Below are positions 1 to 8,346 of a stretch of DNA of 40,767 bases, piece by piece. The notes beneath the pieces are model-generated. The model was not told where the DNA came from, ran no database searches, and saw only the letters and a list, made by a program, of their open reading frames with translations. Each line of letters starts with the position of its first letter. The stretch's first letter is position 1. The position numbers and the translations under genes were made by a program. Source of the DNA: a virus; the IMG/VR virus record IMGVR_UViG_3300027973_000094, positions 1 to 40,767 of that record. One strand, given 5' to 3'.

Positions 1-1
1 C

Positions 2-1909
2 GGCGCTGAGTCGTTCCCTCTGGCGTGGTCTGCTGACCATCTGACGGCTATCGCCAAGATCGAGGCTGCGGTGCTGCGTGGCGAGTTGTTCGCTTTCGCC
101 ATGCCTCGTGGCTCTGGCAAGTCAACGCTGTCGATCTGGGCGTGCCTCTGGGCTTGCCTGTACGGGCACCGCTCGTTCGTGATGCTGGTCGGCTCCGACC
201 AAGCGATAGCGTGCCAGATGCTCGACACGCTGAAGAGTCACCTAGAGCAGAACGACCTTCTTGCCGAGGACTTCCCGGCGGCGTGCTATCCGGTACGTGC
301 GTTGGAGGGCATCACGGCTCGGGTGCGTGGTCAGACGTGCGAAAGCGAGCCTACGCACATGGGATGGACGGCGGACAAGGTGACAATGCCGTGGATCGGC
401 AATGCTGCGTCTGCTGGTGCCGCTGTGCGAGTCGCTGGCATCACTGGGCGTATCCGTGGCGTCAGTCACACTCGACCGGACGGAAAGACGATACGTCCTG
501 ACCTGTGCCTCATAGATGACCCGCAAACGGATGAGAGCAGTGCGTCGCCTTCTCAGGTGGCAACCCGTGAGCGCATCCTCGCCGGTGCCATCCTCGGGCT
601 ATCCGGTCCCGGCAAGAAGATCGCCGGCTTGGCGACGATCACGGTCATCCGTCCTGACGACCTGGCTGACCGGCTGCTCGACAGGATGCGTCATCCATCG
701 TGGCAGGGCGAACGCACCAAGCTTGTCTACGAGTGGCCGACCGCGGATGAGTTGTGGGGACAGTATGCCGAGATGCGGCGAGAGGGCCAGCGTAGCGGTG
801 AAGGCACCGCAGCTGCTGATGCGTTCTATGCCAGCCAGCAGGCGACGATGGATGCCGGCTCTCGAGTTGCGTGGCCCGAGCGGAAACACGACGACGAACT
901 CACGGCGATACAGCACGCATGGAATCTGCGGATTGACCGTGGTGAGTCAGCGTTCATGGCTGAATACCAGAACGCACCGCTGGCGGATGACATCGCCAGC
1001 GACAAGCTAGACAAGCGGTCGCTCGCCGCCAGGGCGTTGACGCTGCCGCGTGGCGTCGTGCCGCTGTCGCACCAGACACTCACGGCGTTCATCGACGTTC
1101 AGCAGAATCTTCTGTACTGGCTTGTCTGTTCGTGGGGCGAGTCCTTCGGCGGTCACATCGTGGCCTACGGCACATACCCAGACCAGACAAGCACGTTCTT
1201 TGAAGCCAAGAACGCCAAGAAGACTCTTGCCATCGCAGCCAAGGGCGCGGCGTTTGAAGGTGCGTTGTCGTCTGGCCTTGAACAATTGTCGCAAATCCTG
1301 CTTGGCAAGGAATGGCTGCGTGAAGACTCCGTGCCGATGCGTGTCCGTCAGGTGTGCATCGACGAGAACTGGCAACAGTCCACCGAGGTCGTGCGGACGT
1401 TCTGCCGGCGGTCTGTGTTTGCCGCAAGTCTGCTGCCGACTCGTGGCAAAGGCATCGGTGCCTCGGGCGGCTCGCTCACAGAGAAGAAGGGGCGCGGCGA
1501 AAAGTTAGGGCTGAACTGGGTCATTCGGCAGACTGCCACCAACCAGCGCTATGGCACGTATGACACAAACTACTGGAAGACATTCAGCGCGGCTCGGTTA
1601 CGGCTGACGCTTGGCGATCCCGAGGCAATCACGCTTCACGCTGGCGAGCACGACATGCTCTGCGAGCACCTTACAAGCGAGTTCCCGGTTAGGACTGAGG
1701 CGAGGGGCAGGGTCGTAGACGAATGGAAGCTGGACAGCCGGCGAGAGAATCACTGGTGGGACTGCTTGGTTGGCTCTGCGGTGGCGGCGTCGATCGCGGG
1801 TGTGCATCCAACGGCGACAGAGGCGGGAGGACGGCAGCGGAAGAAGGTAACAATCCCGAGCAACGAGAGTGGCAGGAAAGTCATCCAGCTGAAGAGGCTC
1901 GGGAAATGA
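2..1909 (+). CDS. Terminase large subunit, 5' end outside the window
   Basis: This is the DNA-packaging motor ATPase and nuclease that fills the prohead. The reading frame is open to the left edge, so the true start lies upstream; GTG at 71 is only the first possible start inside the window. A Walker A motif (PRGSGKST) is encoded at about 101-127 and a Walker B-like segment (LCLIDDP) near 500-525. A C-terminal nuclease-like half contains TAFIDVQ near 1085 and HWWDCL near 1750. The arrangement resembles lambda gpA-type terminases. It overlaps the next gene by 4 bases (ATGA). No small terminase gene is visible; it may lie left of the window. The family call is confident, the subfamily less so. 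Confidence 0.9.
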   Translation, partial: GAESFPLAWSADHLTAIAKIEAAVLRGELFAFAMPRGSGKSTLSIWACLWACLYGHRSFVMLVGSDQAIACQMLDTLKSHLEQNDLLAEDFPAACYPVRALEGITARVRGQTCESEPTHMGWTADKVTMPWIGNAASAGAAVRVAGITGRIRGVSHTRPDGKTIRPDLCLIDDPQTDESSASPSQVATRERILAGAILGLSGPGKKIAGLATITVIRPDDLADRLLDRMRHPSWQGERTKLVYEWPTADELWGQYAEMRREGQRSGEGTAAADAFYASQQATMDAGSRVAWPERKHDDELTAIQHAWNLRIDRGESAFMAEYQNAPLADDIASDKLDKRSLAARALTLPRGVVPLSHQTLTAFIDVQQNLLYWLVCSWGESFGGHIVAYGTYPDQTSTFFEAKNAKKTLAIAAKGAAFEGALSSGLEQLSQILLGKEWLREDSVPMRVRQVCIDENWQQSTEVVRTFCRRSVFAASLLPTRGKGIGASGGSLTEKKGRGEKLGLNWVIRQTATNQRYGTYDTNYWKTFSAARLRLTLGDPEAITLHAGEHDMLCEHLTSEFPVRTEARGRVVDEWKLDSRRENHWWDCLVGSAVAASIAGVHPTATEAGGRQRKKVTIPSNESGRKVIQLKRLGK

Positions 1910-2316
1910 TCAACGTCGTCAGCGTCGATGGACTTGAGCCTCGTGACTTGTTCGCCATCCGCTCGCGGCTGACGAAGCCTGACAGCGAGTTCAACCGGGA
2001 AGTCTCTGGCGTTCTTGAGGGCGAGTCGTCCAGCTGCACGCCGATTGCCGTCTGCCACATCGACGGTGCTCTTGTCGGCTGGGCCTGCTCGCACATCTGG
2101 CGAGATACGACGACGCTGGAAATGTTTGTCGATCCTCGGCACCGGGTCTCGTGCGTCGCATTGGCACTGTCTGCGTCTCTGGTCATTCACGGGACGATTG
2201 ACCGCAACAAGTCGCTGGCGGTGTTCGCTCCTGCCACTGCGGCGATTGCCAGAAAGCTTGGCGTTCTCAATGTTGTTGAGTACGAGCGGTCAGGTGCGGA
2301 TTGGGTCAAAGTCTGA
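1906..2316 (+). CDS. GNAT-like acetyltransferase fold protein
   Basis: The protein has 136 residues and starts at ATG 1906, which overlaps the terminase stop and has GAGG 8 bases upstream. The middle (VGWACSHIW, then LEMFVDPRHR near residue 75) looks like the central strands and acetyl-CoA-binding turn of the GNAT fold. The end (a segment like LAVFAPATAAIARKLGV) fits the helix after strand 5. GNAT enzymes transfer acyl groups to amines. Small GNAT-like proteins do occur in phage packaging modules, where their targets are generally unknown. Whether this one is catalytic cannot be told from the sequence, and the glycine-rich loop is poorly formed. It sits between terminase and portal, so it is probably co-expressed with head genes. 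Confidence 0.5.
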   Translation: MINVVSVDGLEPRDLFAIRSRLTKPDSEFNREVSGVLEGESSSCTPIAVCHIDGALVGWACSHIWRDTTTLEMFVDPRHRVSCVALALSASLVIHGTIDRNKSLAVFAPATAAIARKLGVLNVVEYERSGADWVKV

Positions 2317-2323
2317 CGGCATA

Positions 2324-2342
2324 CCCGGTCTGACTTAGCCGC
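2324..2342 (+). promoter_or_regulatory. Recurrent intergenic box CCGGTCTGACTTAGCCGC, candidate promoter element
   Basis: This box lies between the GNAT-like gene and the gpW-like gene. Close relatives occur at 14658, 25826 and, in rearranged order, at 7915-7928, all in gaps at the head of gene blocks. I see no standard sigma-70 -10 box at normal spacing, so its role is inferred from position and recurrence only. Confidence 0.3.
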
Positions 2343-2365
2343 TTTCTGCCGTAGCGTCACGCTCT

Positions 2366-2569
2366 ATGAGCGACGAACTGCGCGACAAGATTGGCGAAGT
2401 GGCATCCGGCCCGAAGCGTGTCCGCACGGACGCAGGCGAGGTCGAGTCGCAGGACGTCGCCTCAATGATTGAGGCGGACAAGTACCTCGCCGCAAAGGCT
2501 GCGAGCACCGGCAGCAACACGCGGCGTGGTCTGCGGTTCAACAAGCTTATTCCGCCGGGGACGATCTAA
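2366..2569 (+). CDS. Small gpW-like head protein preceding portal
   Basis: This 67-residue charged protein starts at ATG 2366 and ends 1 base before the portal start. In lambdoid gene order the small head-completion protein gpW lies between terminase and portal, and many phages with lambda-type portals have a 60-80 residue protein here ending in a basic, proline-containing tail. This one ends RFNKLIPPGTI. gpW closes the filled head and makes the site for the tail adaptor. The match rests on size, position and tail character; I see no decisive motif. Confidence 0.55.
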   Translation: MSDELRDKIGEVASGPKRVRTDAGEVESQDVASMIEADKYLAAKAASTGSNTRRGLRFNKLIPPGTI

Positions 2570-2570
2570 C

Positions 2571-4019
2571 GTGGGCATGCTTGGCAACCTGTTTTCGCGT
2601 GGGAACAGGCCGCAGCCTGCGGCGGTGCCAGTGCGTGTCCGTGCGAAGTTTGACGCCGCCGAGCGTGGCGACGATTACCGCCACTGGTCAGCCGCTGACG
2701 CATTCGCAGCTGATACCGCACTGTCGCCAGAGAAGCGACGGACAATGCGGAATCGGGCTCGCTACGAGAGACAGAACAACTCATACCTCGCTGGCATGTC
2801 GGCCACGCTCGCCAATGATTTGGTCGGCACAGGCCCACGGCTCCAGCTGCAATTCGGCGACGACGATAGCGCTCGGATGGTTGAGCGTGCCTTCTTTGAC
2901 TGGTCGTGGCAGATCGACCTTGCGTCGAAGCTGCGGACGATGCGTGAGGCTCTGGTCGTGGACGGCGAGGCGTTCGCCATGATGATTACCAATCCACGGA
3001 TGCCGGGCGTGCAGCTTGACATTCGGCTCGTTGAAGCCGAGATGGTAAGCGAGCCGGTCAATCCAGTGAGCCCCAGCGTTTCGCCTGATGGGTCAACGGT
3101 TGACGGGCTGGAGTTTGACGCTGTCGGCAACGTCGTTGCATATCGGGTGCTGAACTACCACCCAGGCGCAAACTTCCGCATCAACGCTCTTGAGTACCAG
3201 CGCGTACCAGCAGCGCAGATGGTGCATTGGTTCCGACCGCTGCGGCCTGGTCAGCACCGTGGCATGCCCGAGGTGACGCCGGCGCTCAAGCTCTTCGCGC
3301 AACTGCGGCGATACACCGAAGCGGTATGTGCTGCTGCCGAGACTGCCGCCGACTTCGCTGGCTTCCTTCGCACGAACTCGCCAGCCGCAGAGGTGGACGA
3401 AGTCGAGGCATTCGCCGAGATGGCGATTGAGAAGCGGACGATGGTCACGCTGCCAGACGGTTGGACGTTTGAGCAGTTGAAGGCAGAGCAGCCGACATCG
3501 ACTTACGCGATGTTCAAGCGAGAACTCATCCAAGAAATTGGGCGTTGTCTCGGGCTTCCATTCAACGTGTCTGCGCTGGACTCGTCGTCATACAACTACG
3601 CATCCGGTCGCATGGACCATCAGGTCTATTCGACAACGCAGAAGATCATGCGTGACGATCTTGAGCGCAAGATGCTCGACCGTCTGCTTGAGGCGTGGGT
3701 CAATGAAGCCACGCTCGCTGGCTACGTGCCGCAAGGAGTCCCGCCTTTCTCCGAGTGGGATTGGTCTTGGCAGTGGGACGGCAAAGAGCACGTTGACCCT
3801 GCCAAGGAAGCCAACGCTGCCGAGACAAGGCTCAGAAATCACACGACCACGCTGGCGGCAGAGTACGCCAAGCAGGGCAAGCAATGGGATGTCGAGTTGA
3901 GGCAGCGTGCCGCCGAGGTGGCGCTGATGGATGAGCTTGGCTTGTTTGTCGATTTTACGCCTGAAGTGAACTACGGCGGAACTATGGACGAGAACGGCAA
4001 CCCGGATAACAACGCATGA
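2571..4019 (+). CDS. Portal protein, lambda gpB type
   Basis: The portal forms the dodecameric ring at the head vertex through which DNA enters and leaves, and to which terminase and tail dock. The 482-residue product has segments typical of the lambda portal family: an N-terminal RARYERQNNSYLAGM stretch followed by LANDLVGTGPRLQ, then a DGEAFAMMITN strand and a long helix with LKLFAQLRRYTEA. GTG at 2571 is preferred because GGGG lies 10 bases upstream and the previous stop is 1 base away. ATG at 2577 is an alternative two codons later. An upstream extension to 2469 would overlap the previous gene and is rejected. The stop overlaps the next ATG by 4 bases. Confidence 0.92.
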   Translation: MGMLGNLFSRGNRPQPAAVPVRVRAKFDAAERGDDYRHWSAADAFAADTALSPEKRRTMRNRARYERQNNSYLAGMSATLANDLVGTGPRLQLQFGDDDSARMVERAFFDWSWQIDLASKLRTMREALVVDGEAFAMMITNPRMPGVQLDIRLVEAEMVSEPVNPVSPSVSPDGSTVDGLEFDAVGNVVAYRVLNYHPGANFRINALEYQRVPAAQMVHWFRPLRPGQHRGMPEVTPALKLFAQLRRYTEAVCAAAETAADFAGFLRTNSPAAEVDEVEAFAEMAIEKRTMVTLPDGWTFEQLKAEQPTSTYAMFKRELIQEIGRCLGLPFNVSALDSSSYNYASGRMDHQVYSTTQKIMRDDLERKMLDRLLEAWVNEATLAGYVPQGVPPFSEWDWSWQWDGKEHVDPAKEANAAETRLRNHTTTLAAEYAKQGKQWDVELRQRAAEVALMDELGLFVDFTPEVNYGGTMDENGNPDNNA

Positions 4020-5833
4020 ACGCAATCAAGCTTGATTCTGGCGTCGAGTTCCTGCAAGCCGCCGAAGGCGAATCGGCACCGGATGGCAAGAAGTTCCGCA
4101 TCGTCGCTTATACCGGCGCTCAGATTCGTCAGGGCTGGAGCCGTGAGCCGGTCGTGATTGACATGGCTGGCATGCAGCTGCCGGCGACTGTGCCGGTTGT
4201 GCTCGGGCATGACTACACGCTCGGCAGCATCCTCGGGCAGGGTCGCCCGTTCTTCGAGGCTGGGCAGTTGATCGTTGAGGGCGAGATTCTCGCCCAGAAT
4301 CCCAACGCCGAGCAAGTCGCTGCACTCGCTGCCGCTGGCTACCAGTTCCAAGCAAGTGTCGGCGCTGACGTGCGTCGGCACCAAAAGATCGACGCTGAAG
4401 GCGTCACTCAAGTCAACGGAGCCGCCCATGTTGGGCCGGTTCGTATCGTCAAAGCCTCTGCTCTGCGAGAGGTTTCGTTTGTAACCCTTGGCGCTGATTC
4501 GCAGACCAGCGTCGCCATCGCGGCTGAAGCCGACGAGGAGTTTTCTATGGCGGACCACGCCACCCAGACGCCCACCGAAGAGCCCGTTGTGGCTGCGGTG
4601 GAAGCCACGGCGAGTGTCGCCGTGGAAGCCAAGCCCGAAGTCGATCACGCCGAAGTGATTGCTTCTCTCACCAAGAAAGTCGAACAGATGGAAAAGCTGA
4701 TCGCGACCCGCGACGAGCGTCCCTCGGCTCCTGCCGTCCACATGGCACAGCCGACCGCTCGCACGCCCGAAGTCATCGAGGCAGCGTTCGCCCTCCAGGG
4801 CAACCTGCCGAACGTCGAGAAGCAGTACGACGCCAAGACCCTCGAGGCCGCTGCAAAGATTCAGCGGACGACCAGCCTTGGCGAAGTGCTCCTCTCGGCT
4901 GCCGAGGAAGGTGGCTACACAGGGCCTCGCCGGGTGTCTGCTGCGACGCTGCGTCCGATCCTCGCTGCGGCGTGGGCGACCCACAGCATCAGCGGCATCC
5001 TGTCGAGCACCGTCAACAAGTTCCTCCTCGCCGGCTTCAACGGCGTTGAGTCCTCGTGGCGGTCAATCTCGTCTGTTCGCAGCGTCAACGACTTCAAGAC
5101 CGTGACGAGCTACCGGCTCAACGGCGGCATGAAGTTCCAGAAGGTTCCCAACGGCGGCGAGATCAAGAACGCCGGTCTCAGCGATGAGAGCCGGACGATC
5201 TCGGCAGAGACCTACGGCATCATGACGAGCGTCACTCGCACTGACCTCATCAACGATGACCTCGGTGCCCTGACCGCTGCCCCGCAGCGGATCGGTCGTG
5301 GTGGTGCTCTCGCTCTGAACGATCTGTTCTGGGCGGCGTTCCAGGACGACTCCAGCTTCTTCACCACGGCTCGTGGCAACAAGAAGACGACTGCCGGTGC
5401 TCTCTCGCTCGCGAACCTCAAGGCTATCGCCACGATGTTCCGCAAGCTGAAAGACCCGGACGGCAACCCGGTTGCTGTTGAGCCTCGGGTTCTGCTCGTT
5501 CCGGCTGACATCGAGTTGGCTGCTGCCGAGATCATGGGCTCCTCGCTCCTGATCAGTGGCAACACGACTGCGGCTCCTAACGTGAACGTGCTTGCCGGGC
5601 GGTATCAGGTCGTTTCGACCAGCTACCTGTCCAGCGCCGAGGACTACTACCTCCTCGCCTCGCCGGCTGATCTGCCGGTGATGGAAGTGGCGTTCTTGAA
5701 CGGCGTTCAGTCGCCCATCGTTGAGACGGCGGAAGCCGACTTCTCGACGCTCGGCGTGCAGATGCGTGGCTACTTCGACGTTGGCGTTGCCAAGGCCGAG
5801 TACCTCGCCGGCATCAAGGCCGACGTGTCGTGA
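4016..5833 (+). CDS. Fused prohead protease, scaffold and major capsid protein
   Basis: The protein has 605 residues. Residues 1 to about 175 resemble the HK97/S78-type prohead protease: VVLGHDYT gives His65, QASVGAD gives Ser114, and LREVSFVTLGAD closes the fold. Residues about 178-250 are acidic with a short coiled coil (IASLTKKVEQMEKLIA), as expected of a scaffold or delta domain. Residues about 250-605 look like an HK97-fold capsid protein. After assembly the protease would remove the scaffold and itself. An in-frame ATG at 4547 (Met178) has GAGGAG 6 bases upstream and could produce a scaffold-capsid polypeptide of 428 residues without protease. Start ATG 4016 overlaps the portal stop. 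Confidence 0.85.
   Translation: MNAIKLDSGVEFLQAAEGESAPDGKKFRIVAYTGAQIRQGWSREPVVIDMAGMQLPATVPVVLGHDYTLGSILGQGRPFFEAGQLIVEGEILAQNPNAEQVAALAAAGYQFQASVGADVRRHQKIDAEGVTQVNGAAHVGPVRIVKASALREVSFVTLGADSQTSVAIAAEADEEFSMADHATQTPTEEPVVAAVEATASVAVEAKPEVDHAEVIASLTKKVEQMEKLIATRDERPSAPAVHMAQPTARTPEVIEAAFALQGNLPNVEKQYDAKTLEAAAKIQRTTSLGEVLLSAAEEGGYTGPRRVSAATLRPILAAAWATHSISGILSSTVNKFLLAGFNGVESSWRSISSVRSVNDFKTVTSYRLNGGMKFQKVPNGGEIKNAGLSDESRTISAETYGIMTSVTRTDLINDDLGALTAAPQRIGRGGALALNDLFWAAFQDDSSFFTTARGNKKTTAGALSLANLKAIATMFRKLKDPDGNPVAVEPRVLLVPADIELAAAEIMGSSLLISGNTTAAPNVNVLAGRYQVVSTSYLSSAEDYYLLASPADLPVMEVAFLNGVQSPIVETAEADFSTLGVQMRGYFDVGVAKAEYLAGIKADVS
4535..4549 (+). promoter_or_regulatory. Internal ribosome binding site and start inside protease-capsid gene
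   Basis: GAGGAG at 4535-4540 is followed 6 bases later by ATG at 4547, in frame with the fusion and exactly at the protease-scaffold boundary. In lambda an internal start inside the protease gene C makes the scaffold Nu3. Here an analogous start would make the scaffold-capsid part in excess over protease. Two Glu codons in a row can produce GAGGAG by chance, so this is a good but unproven site. Confidence 0.5.
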
Positions 5834-5851
5834 TCTGAAGACAAACCGTGA

Positions 5852-5883
5852 CCGCCGGGCGGGAGCCCAAGCCCGCCCGGCGG
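5852..5883 (+). terminator. Perfect 12-bp GC hairpin after the capsid gene
   Basis: CCGCCGGGCGGG at 5852-5863 pairs perfectly with CCCGCCCGGCGG at 5872-5883 across an 8-base loop. There is no U-tract, so it may be a partial terminator, a pause, or an mRNA end-stabilising or processing structure rather than a full terminator. Confidence 0.5.
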
Positions 5884-5927
5884 CATGATTCCCAACCAAA
5901 CCCATACCAAGGAAAGTAGGTGATCTC

Positions 5928-6251
5928 ATGGCTGATTATGTTCAGGGCGACTGCCTGTTGGACTACACGCCGTCTTCCGCAGTTGCGGCTGGCGACGTTG
6001 TCGTGCTTGGCGATCTCGTGACCGTTGCTCCTCGGGCTATCGCTGCCAACGCACTCGGTGCCGTGGCAATTGAGGGCGTGTTCACGCTGCCGAAGGCTTC
6101 CGGTGCGATCTCGCAGGGCGTGATCGTTTACTGGGATTCCACCAACAGCAACATCACCACGACTGCCGGCAGCAACAAGCGGGCTGGCAAGGCTGCGTAC
6201 GCTCAAGCGAGCGGCGACACGACCGTCAAGGTGTTGCTCAACCAGGGCTGA
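5928..6251 (+). CDS. Capsid decoration (cement) protein, DUF2190-like
   Basis: This 107-residue, beta-rich protein starts MADYVQGDCLLDYTP and has alternating hydrophobic strands, a central VAIEGVFTLPKA and a final TTVKVLLNQ. These are typical of DUF2190 proteins, which sit on or next to the capsid in many siphophages and are treated as cement or decoration proteins. Gene order (directly after capsid) agrees. A GGAAAG/TAGGTG-like ribosome site precedes ATG 5928. The gene is enclosed by two GC-rich hairpins (5852-5883 and 6274-6314), which suggests its message level is set separately from its neighbours. Confidence 0.75.
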   Translation: MADYVQGDCLLDYTPSSAVAAGDVVVLGDLVTVAPRAIAANALGAVAIEGVFTLPKASGAISQGVIVYWDSTNSNITTTAGSNKRAGKAAYAQASGDTTVKVLLNQG

Positions 6252-6273
6252 TCCTGTCCCGTCCCATTGCAAG

Positions 6274-6314
6274 CCGCCGGCCAGCGCGTTTCATCCTTTC
6301 CGCCTGGCCGGCGG
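6274..6314 (+). terminator. GC-rich hairpin after decoration gene
   Basis: CCGCCGGCCAG at 6274-6284 pairs with CTGGCCGGCGG at 6304-6314, giving an 11-bp stem and a 19-base loop, followed by TCTTGT. It resembles a weak intrinsic terminator or attenuator between the decoration gene and the head-tail adaptor gene. Confidence 0.5.
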
Positions 6315-6334
6315 TCTTGTAGTTCGAGGTGCCT

Positions 6335-7024
6335 ATGTCCGACCTACTCGCCAGCGGTGCGTCTTGGCTCGCAGGCCAGTTGTCGGCGAGTGCGTCGCGG
6401 TCTGTCCGCTACGCTCGAGGTGCGGACTACGGCACTGTCAGCGCCACAATCGGCACAAGTCGCTTTGAGTCGCAGGGCACCAGCGGCGTGATTGAGCAGT
6501 GGGAAAGCCGTGACTTCGTTATCAAGGCTGGCACGCTGCCCTTTGGCGAGCCGCTGCGGCATGACAAAATCATTGACACGATCAACGGCGTGGACATCAC
6601 ATACGAGGTGACGAGCCCGCGTGGCGTCCCAGTGTTTCACTACGGCGACGCATTCCGTCAGACGGTGCGAGTTCACACGATTGCCACTGCCGAGGCAGCA
6701 CAGGTCGCTTCGACGCTCAGGCGTCGCTTCTGGGGCTCGTTTGCTGCCACGACCATCACTGACGCCCAGATCGTCGCAAGCCTCGCTAATGACCTCGCAG
6801 GCACTCGGGCACAGTCGAGGACGATCACAGCACAGACTGCGTATATCTACGTCGTTCTGCCGACGAGTTTTGGCGTACCGACGTTTTCTGTCAGCGGATT
6901 GACGTCGTCCGCATGGGAGACGACGCAGCGGACGATCACGTTCGCTGGGCAGACGGCGTTGTCCTACGGCATCCATCGCTCGACGTATCCGATCACGGGA
7001 ACCGTCAATCTGGTGGTCACATGA
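6335..7024 (+). CDS. Head-tail adaptor with fused fibre-like C-terminal domain
   Basis: The product has 229 residues. ATG 6335 is chosen because GAGG lies 5 bases upstream; GTG 6329 would bury it. Residues 1 to about 115 ([16 protein letters not shown], later [10 protein letters not shown] and a final VRVHTI) look like small head-tail joining proteins found after capsid genes. Residues about 125-229 (RFWGSF at the start, TDAQIVASL, then a [14 protein letters not shown] strand and a [10 protein letters not shown]-like end) resemble a small beta domain usually found in phage tail fibres or tip proteins. A neck protein carrying such a domain could display it as a collar or whisker. The first assignment is moderately secure; the second is from family memory. 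Confidence 0.6.
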   Translation: MSDLLASGASWLAGQLSASASRSVRYARGADYGTVSATIGTSRFESQGTSGVIEQWESRDFVIKAGTLPFGEPLRHDKIIDTINGVDITYEVTSPRGVPVFHYGDAFRQTVRVHTIATAEAAQVASTLRRRFWGSFAATTITDAQIVASLANDLAGTRAQSRTITAQTAYIYVVLPTSFGVPTFSVSGLTSSAWETTQRTITFAGQTALSYGIHRSTYPITGTVNLVVT

Positions 7025-7917
7025 CGCAGATTCGAGGCACAAACGTACTCGCGCCGGTCGTGCCGTTTGACACGACTGACGCTCACGCCTCGCACGAGGC
7101 ACGCTACGGCAAGGGTGGCTACCGAAGCGTTGCCGACGTCGCAGAGAGAGACGCGATCCCGCAGCTGCGGCGTGAAGCCGGGATGCTGGTGCTGACGCTG
7201 AGTGACGGCAAGTTCTGGAAGCTTGCTGTCGATCTTGCAGCGTGGTCTGAGATTAGCCTTGCTGGTCCGCAGGGACCGCAGGGTGTGGCTGGCGCGGCTG
7301 GTCCTCAAGGACCGGCGGGTGTAGCCGGTGCGCGAGGCGACACGGGAGCCACTGGTGCGACAGGACCGCAAGGCCCGCAGGGCGTTGCTGGCGTGCAAGG
7401 GCCAGCTGGTCCAACTGGGGCAACGGGTGCTGCCGGTACGAAAGGCGACATTGGATTGACTGGGCCGCAAGGGGCACCGGGCGTGGCTGGTGCTACTGGC
7501 TCTACAGGTCCGCAGGGACCGCAAGGCCCAGCAGGCGTAAAGGGAGACACCGGCGCAGCAGGGGCGAAAGGCGATGCCGGTGCGACCGGCCCGCAGGGCG
7601 TGCCTGGTGCTGCTGGTGCTCAAGGGCCAGCAGGACCGCAAGGCGACACAGGTCCGCAGGGACCGGCAGGCGTTGCTGGCGCCGTTGGTCCGCAAGGACC
7701 GCAAGGAGTTGCAGGAGCAACAGGTGCTACTGGTCCTGCTGGATCAACAGGGGCAAAGGGCGACACGGGGCTGACAGGCCCGCAAGGACCGACCGGCGCG
7801 GCTGGCCCTCAAGGACCACAGGGACTGACTGGTGCTACTGGTCCGCAGGGACCACAAGGTGCGACCGGTCCTGCTGGCGTCCTTGACGACGCGACGATTG
7901 ACGGCGGCGCGTACTGA
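7021..7917 (+). CDS. Collagen-like fibre protein
   Basis: The protein has 298 residues. An N-terminal attachment part of about 80 residues ([18 protein letters not shown], ending [15 protein letters not shown]) is followed by about 200 residues of uninterrupted Gly-X-Y triplets such as [12 protein letters not shown] and GAKGD. It closes with [13 protein letters not shown], a tail seen in phage fibre subunits. Gly-X-Y runs form collagen triple helices, and in phages they make rigid trimeric spacers in fibres. ATG 7021 overlaps the previous stop by 4 bases; a longer version from 6913 would overlap the adaptor gene. The repeats make the DNA itself repetitive (CCGCAGGGACC-like units), so repeat number could vary between isolates. 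Confidence 0.85.
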   Translation: MTQIRGTNVLAPVVPFDTTDAHASHEARYGKGGYRSVADVAERDAIPQLRREAGMLVLTLSDGKFWKLAVDLAAWSEISLAGPQGPQGVAGAAGPQGPAGVAGARGDTGATGATGPQGPQGVAGVQGPAGPTGATGAAGTKGDIGLTGPQGAPGVAGATGSTGPQGPQGPAGVKGDTGAAGAKGDAGATGPQGVPGAAGAQGPAGPQGDTGPQGPAGVAGAVGPQGPQGVAGATGATGPAGSTGAKGDTGLTGPQGPTGAAGPQGPQGLTGATGPQGPQGATGPAGVLDDATIDGGAY

Positions 7918-7928
7918 CTTAGCCGGTC
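7915..7928 (+). promoter_or_regulatory. Intergenic box TGACTTAGCCGGTC
   Basis: The stretch directly after the collagen gene shares TGACTTAGCCG with the box at 2331-2341 and CCGGTC with the boxes at 14658 and 25826. It lies 50 bases before the next gene. Its function is unknown; it is listed as one copy of a recurrent intergenic motif. Confidence 0.25.
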
Positions 7929-7977
7929 TGAAAATCAGCAGCAGGCGTGACAATGCCAGCCAAGAGGAAACCACGAA

Positions 7978-8346
7978 ATGCCGACTTTTGAACAGCTGCC
8001 GGGCGATTTAACGGTCACGTTCGTGGTTGGCGACGAGCTCAACTTCACGCTCGGACTCGGCACCAGCGTGACGGGCTATTCGTTCACGGCAGGCGTCTAC
8101 GTCGTCAGCACCAACGGCTTTTTCGGTGGTGGCGGCGGCACGATCAACGCTGTCGGTGCGACTGCAATCACGCCTACGATCACTGTCGTGAACGCTTCTG
8201 CTGGCACGCTGGCATGGGGCGTGACTGAGGAACAGACCGCCACGCTGTCGCCTGCAATCAAGTATCGGCATTTCGTCCGCTGGGTGGCTCCCGGTGGCAT
8301 CACTCGCACCATCGTCAGCGGTGACTTCGTACCAAAGGCGCCGTGA
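7978..8346 (+). CDS. Baseplate/fibre connector-like beta protein
   Basis: This 122-residue protein is built of beta strands with a glycine-rich turn (FFGGGGGTI) and a C-terminal segment RHFVRWVAPGGITRTIVSGDF. That end resembles the N-terminal domain of baseplate upper proteins (BppU-type), which dock receptor-binding fibres to the tail. The match is by pattern only. It lies within a run of fibre genes and overlaps the next one at its stop. A GAGGAAA ribosome site (in AAGAGGAAACC) lies about 10 bases before ATG 7978. Confidence 0.45.
   Translation: MPTFEQLPGDLTVTFVVGDELNFTLGLGTSVTGYSFTAGVYVVSTNGFFGGGGGTINAVGATAITPTITVVNASAGTLAWGVTEEQTATLSPAIKYRHFVRWVAPGGITRTIVSGDFVPKAP

Noticed and set aside
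3971-4984. Long leftward open frame (337 codons) opposite the protease-capsid gene
   Set aside because: It mirrors the codon pattern of the well-supported forward gene, has no recognisable protein pattern and is typical of antisense openness in GC-rich DNA.
5063-5929. Leftward open frame of 288 codons opposite the capsid region
   Set aside because: It is arginine/glycine/valine-rich without structure and lies antisense to the major capsid coding sequence.
7255-7890. Repeated CCGCAGGGACC-type units as a CRISPR array or DNA repeat element
   Set aside because: The periodicity is that of Gly-X-Y codons in the collagen-like gene; there are no constant repeats with unique spacers.
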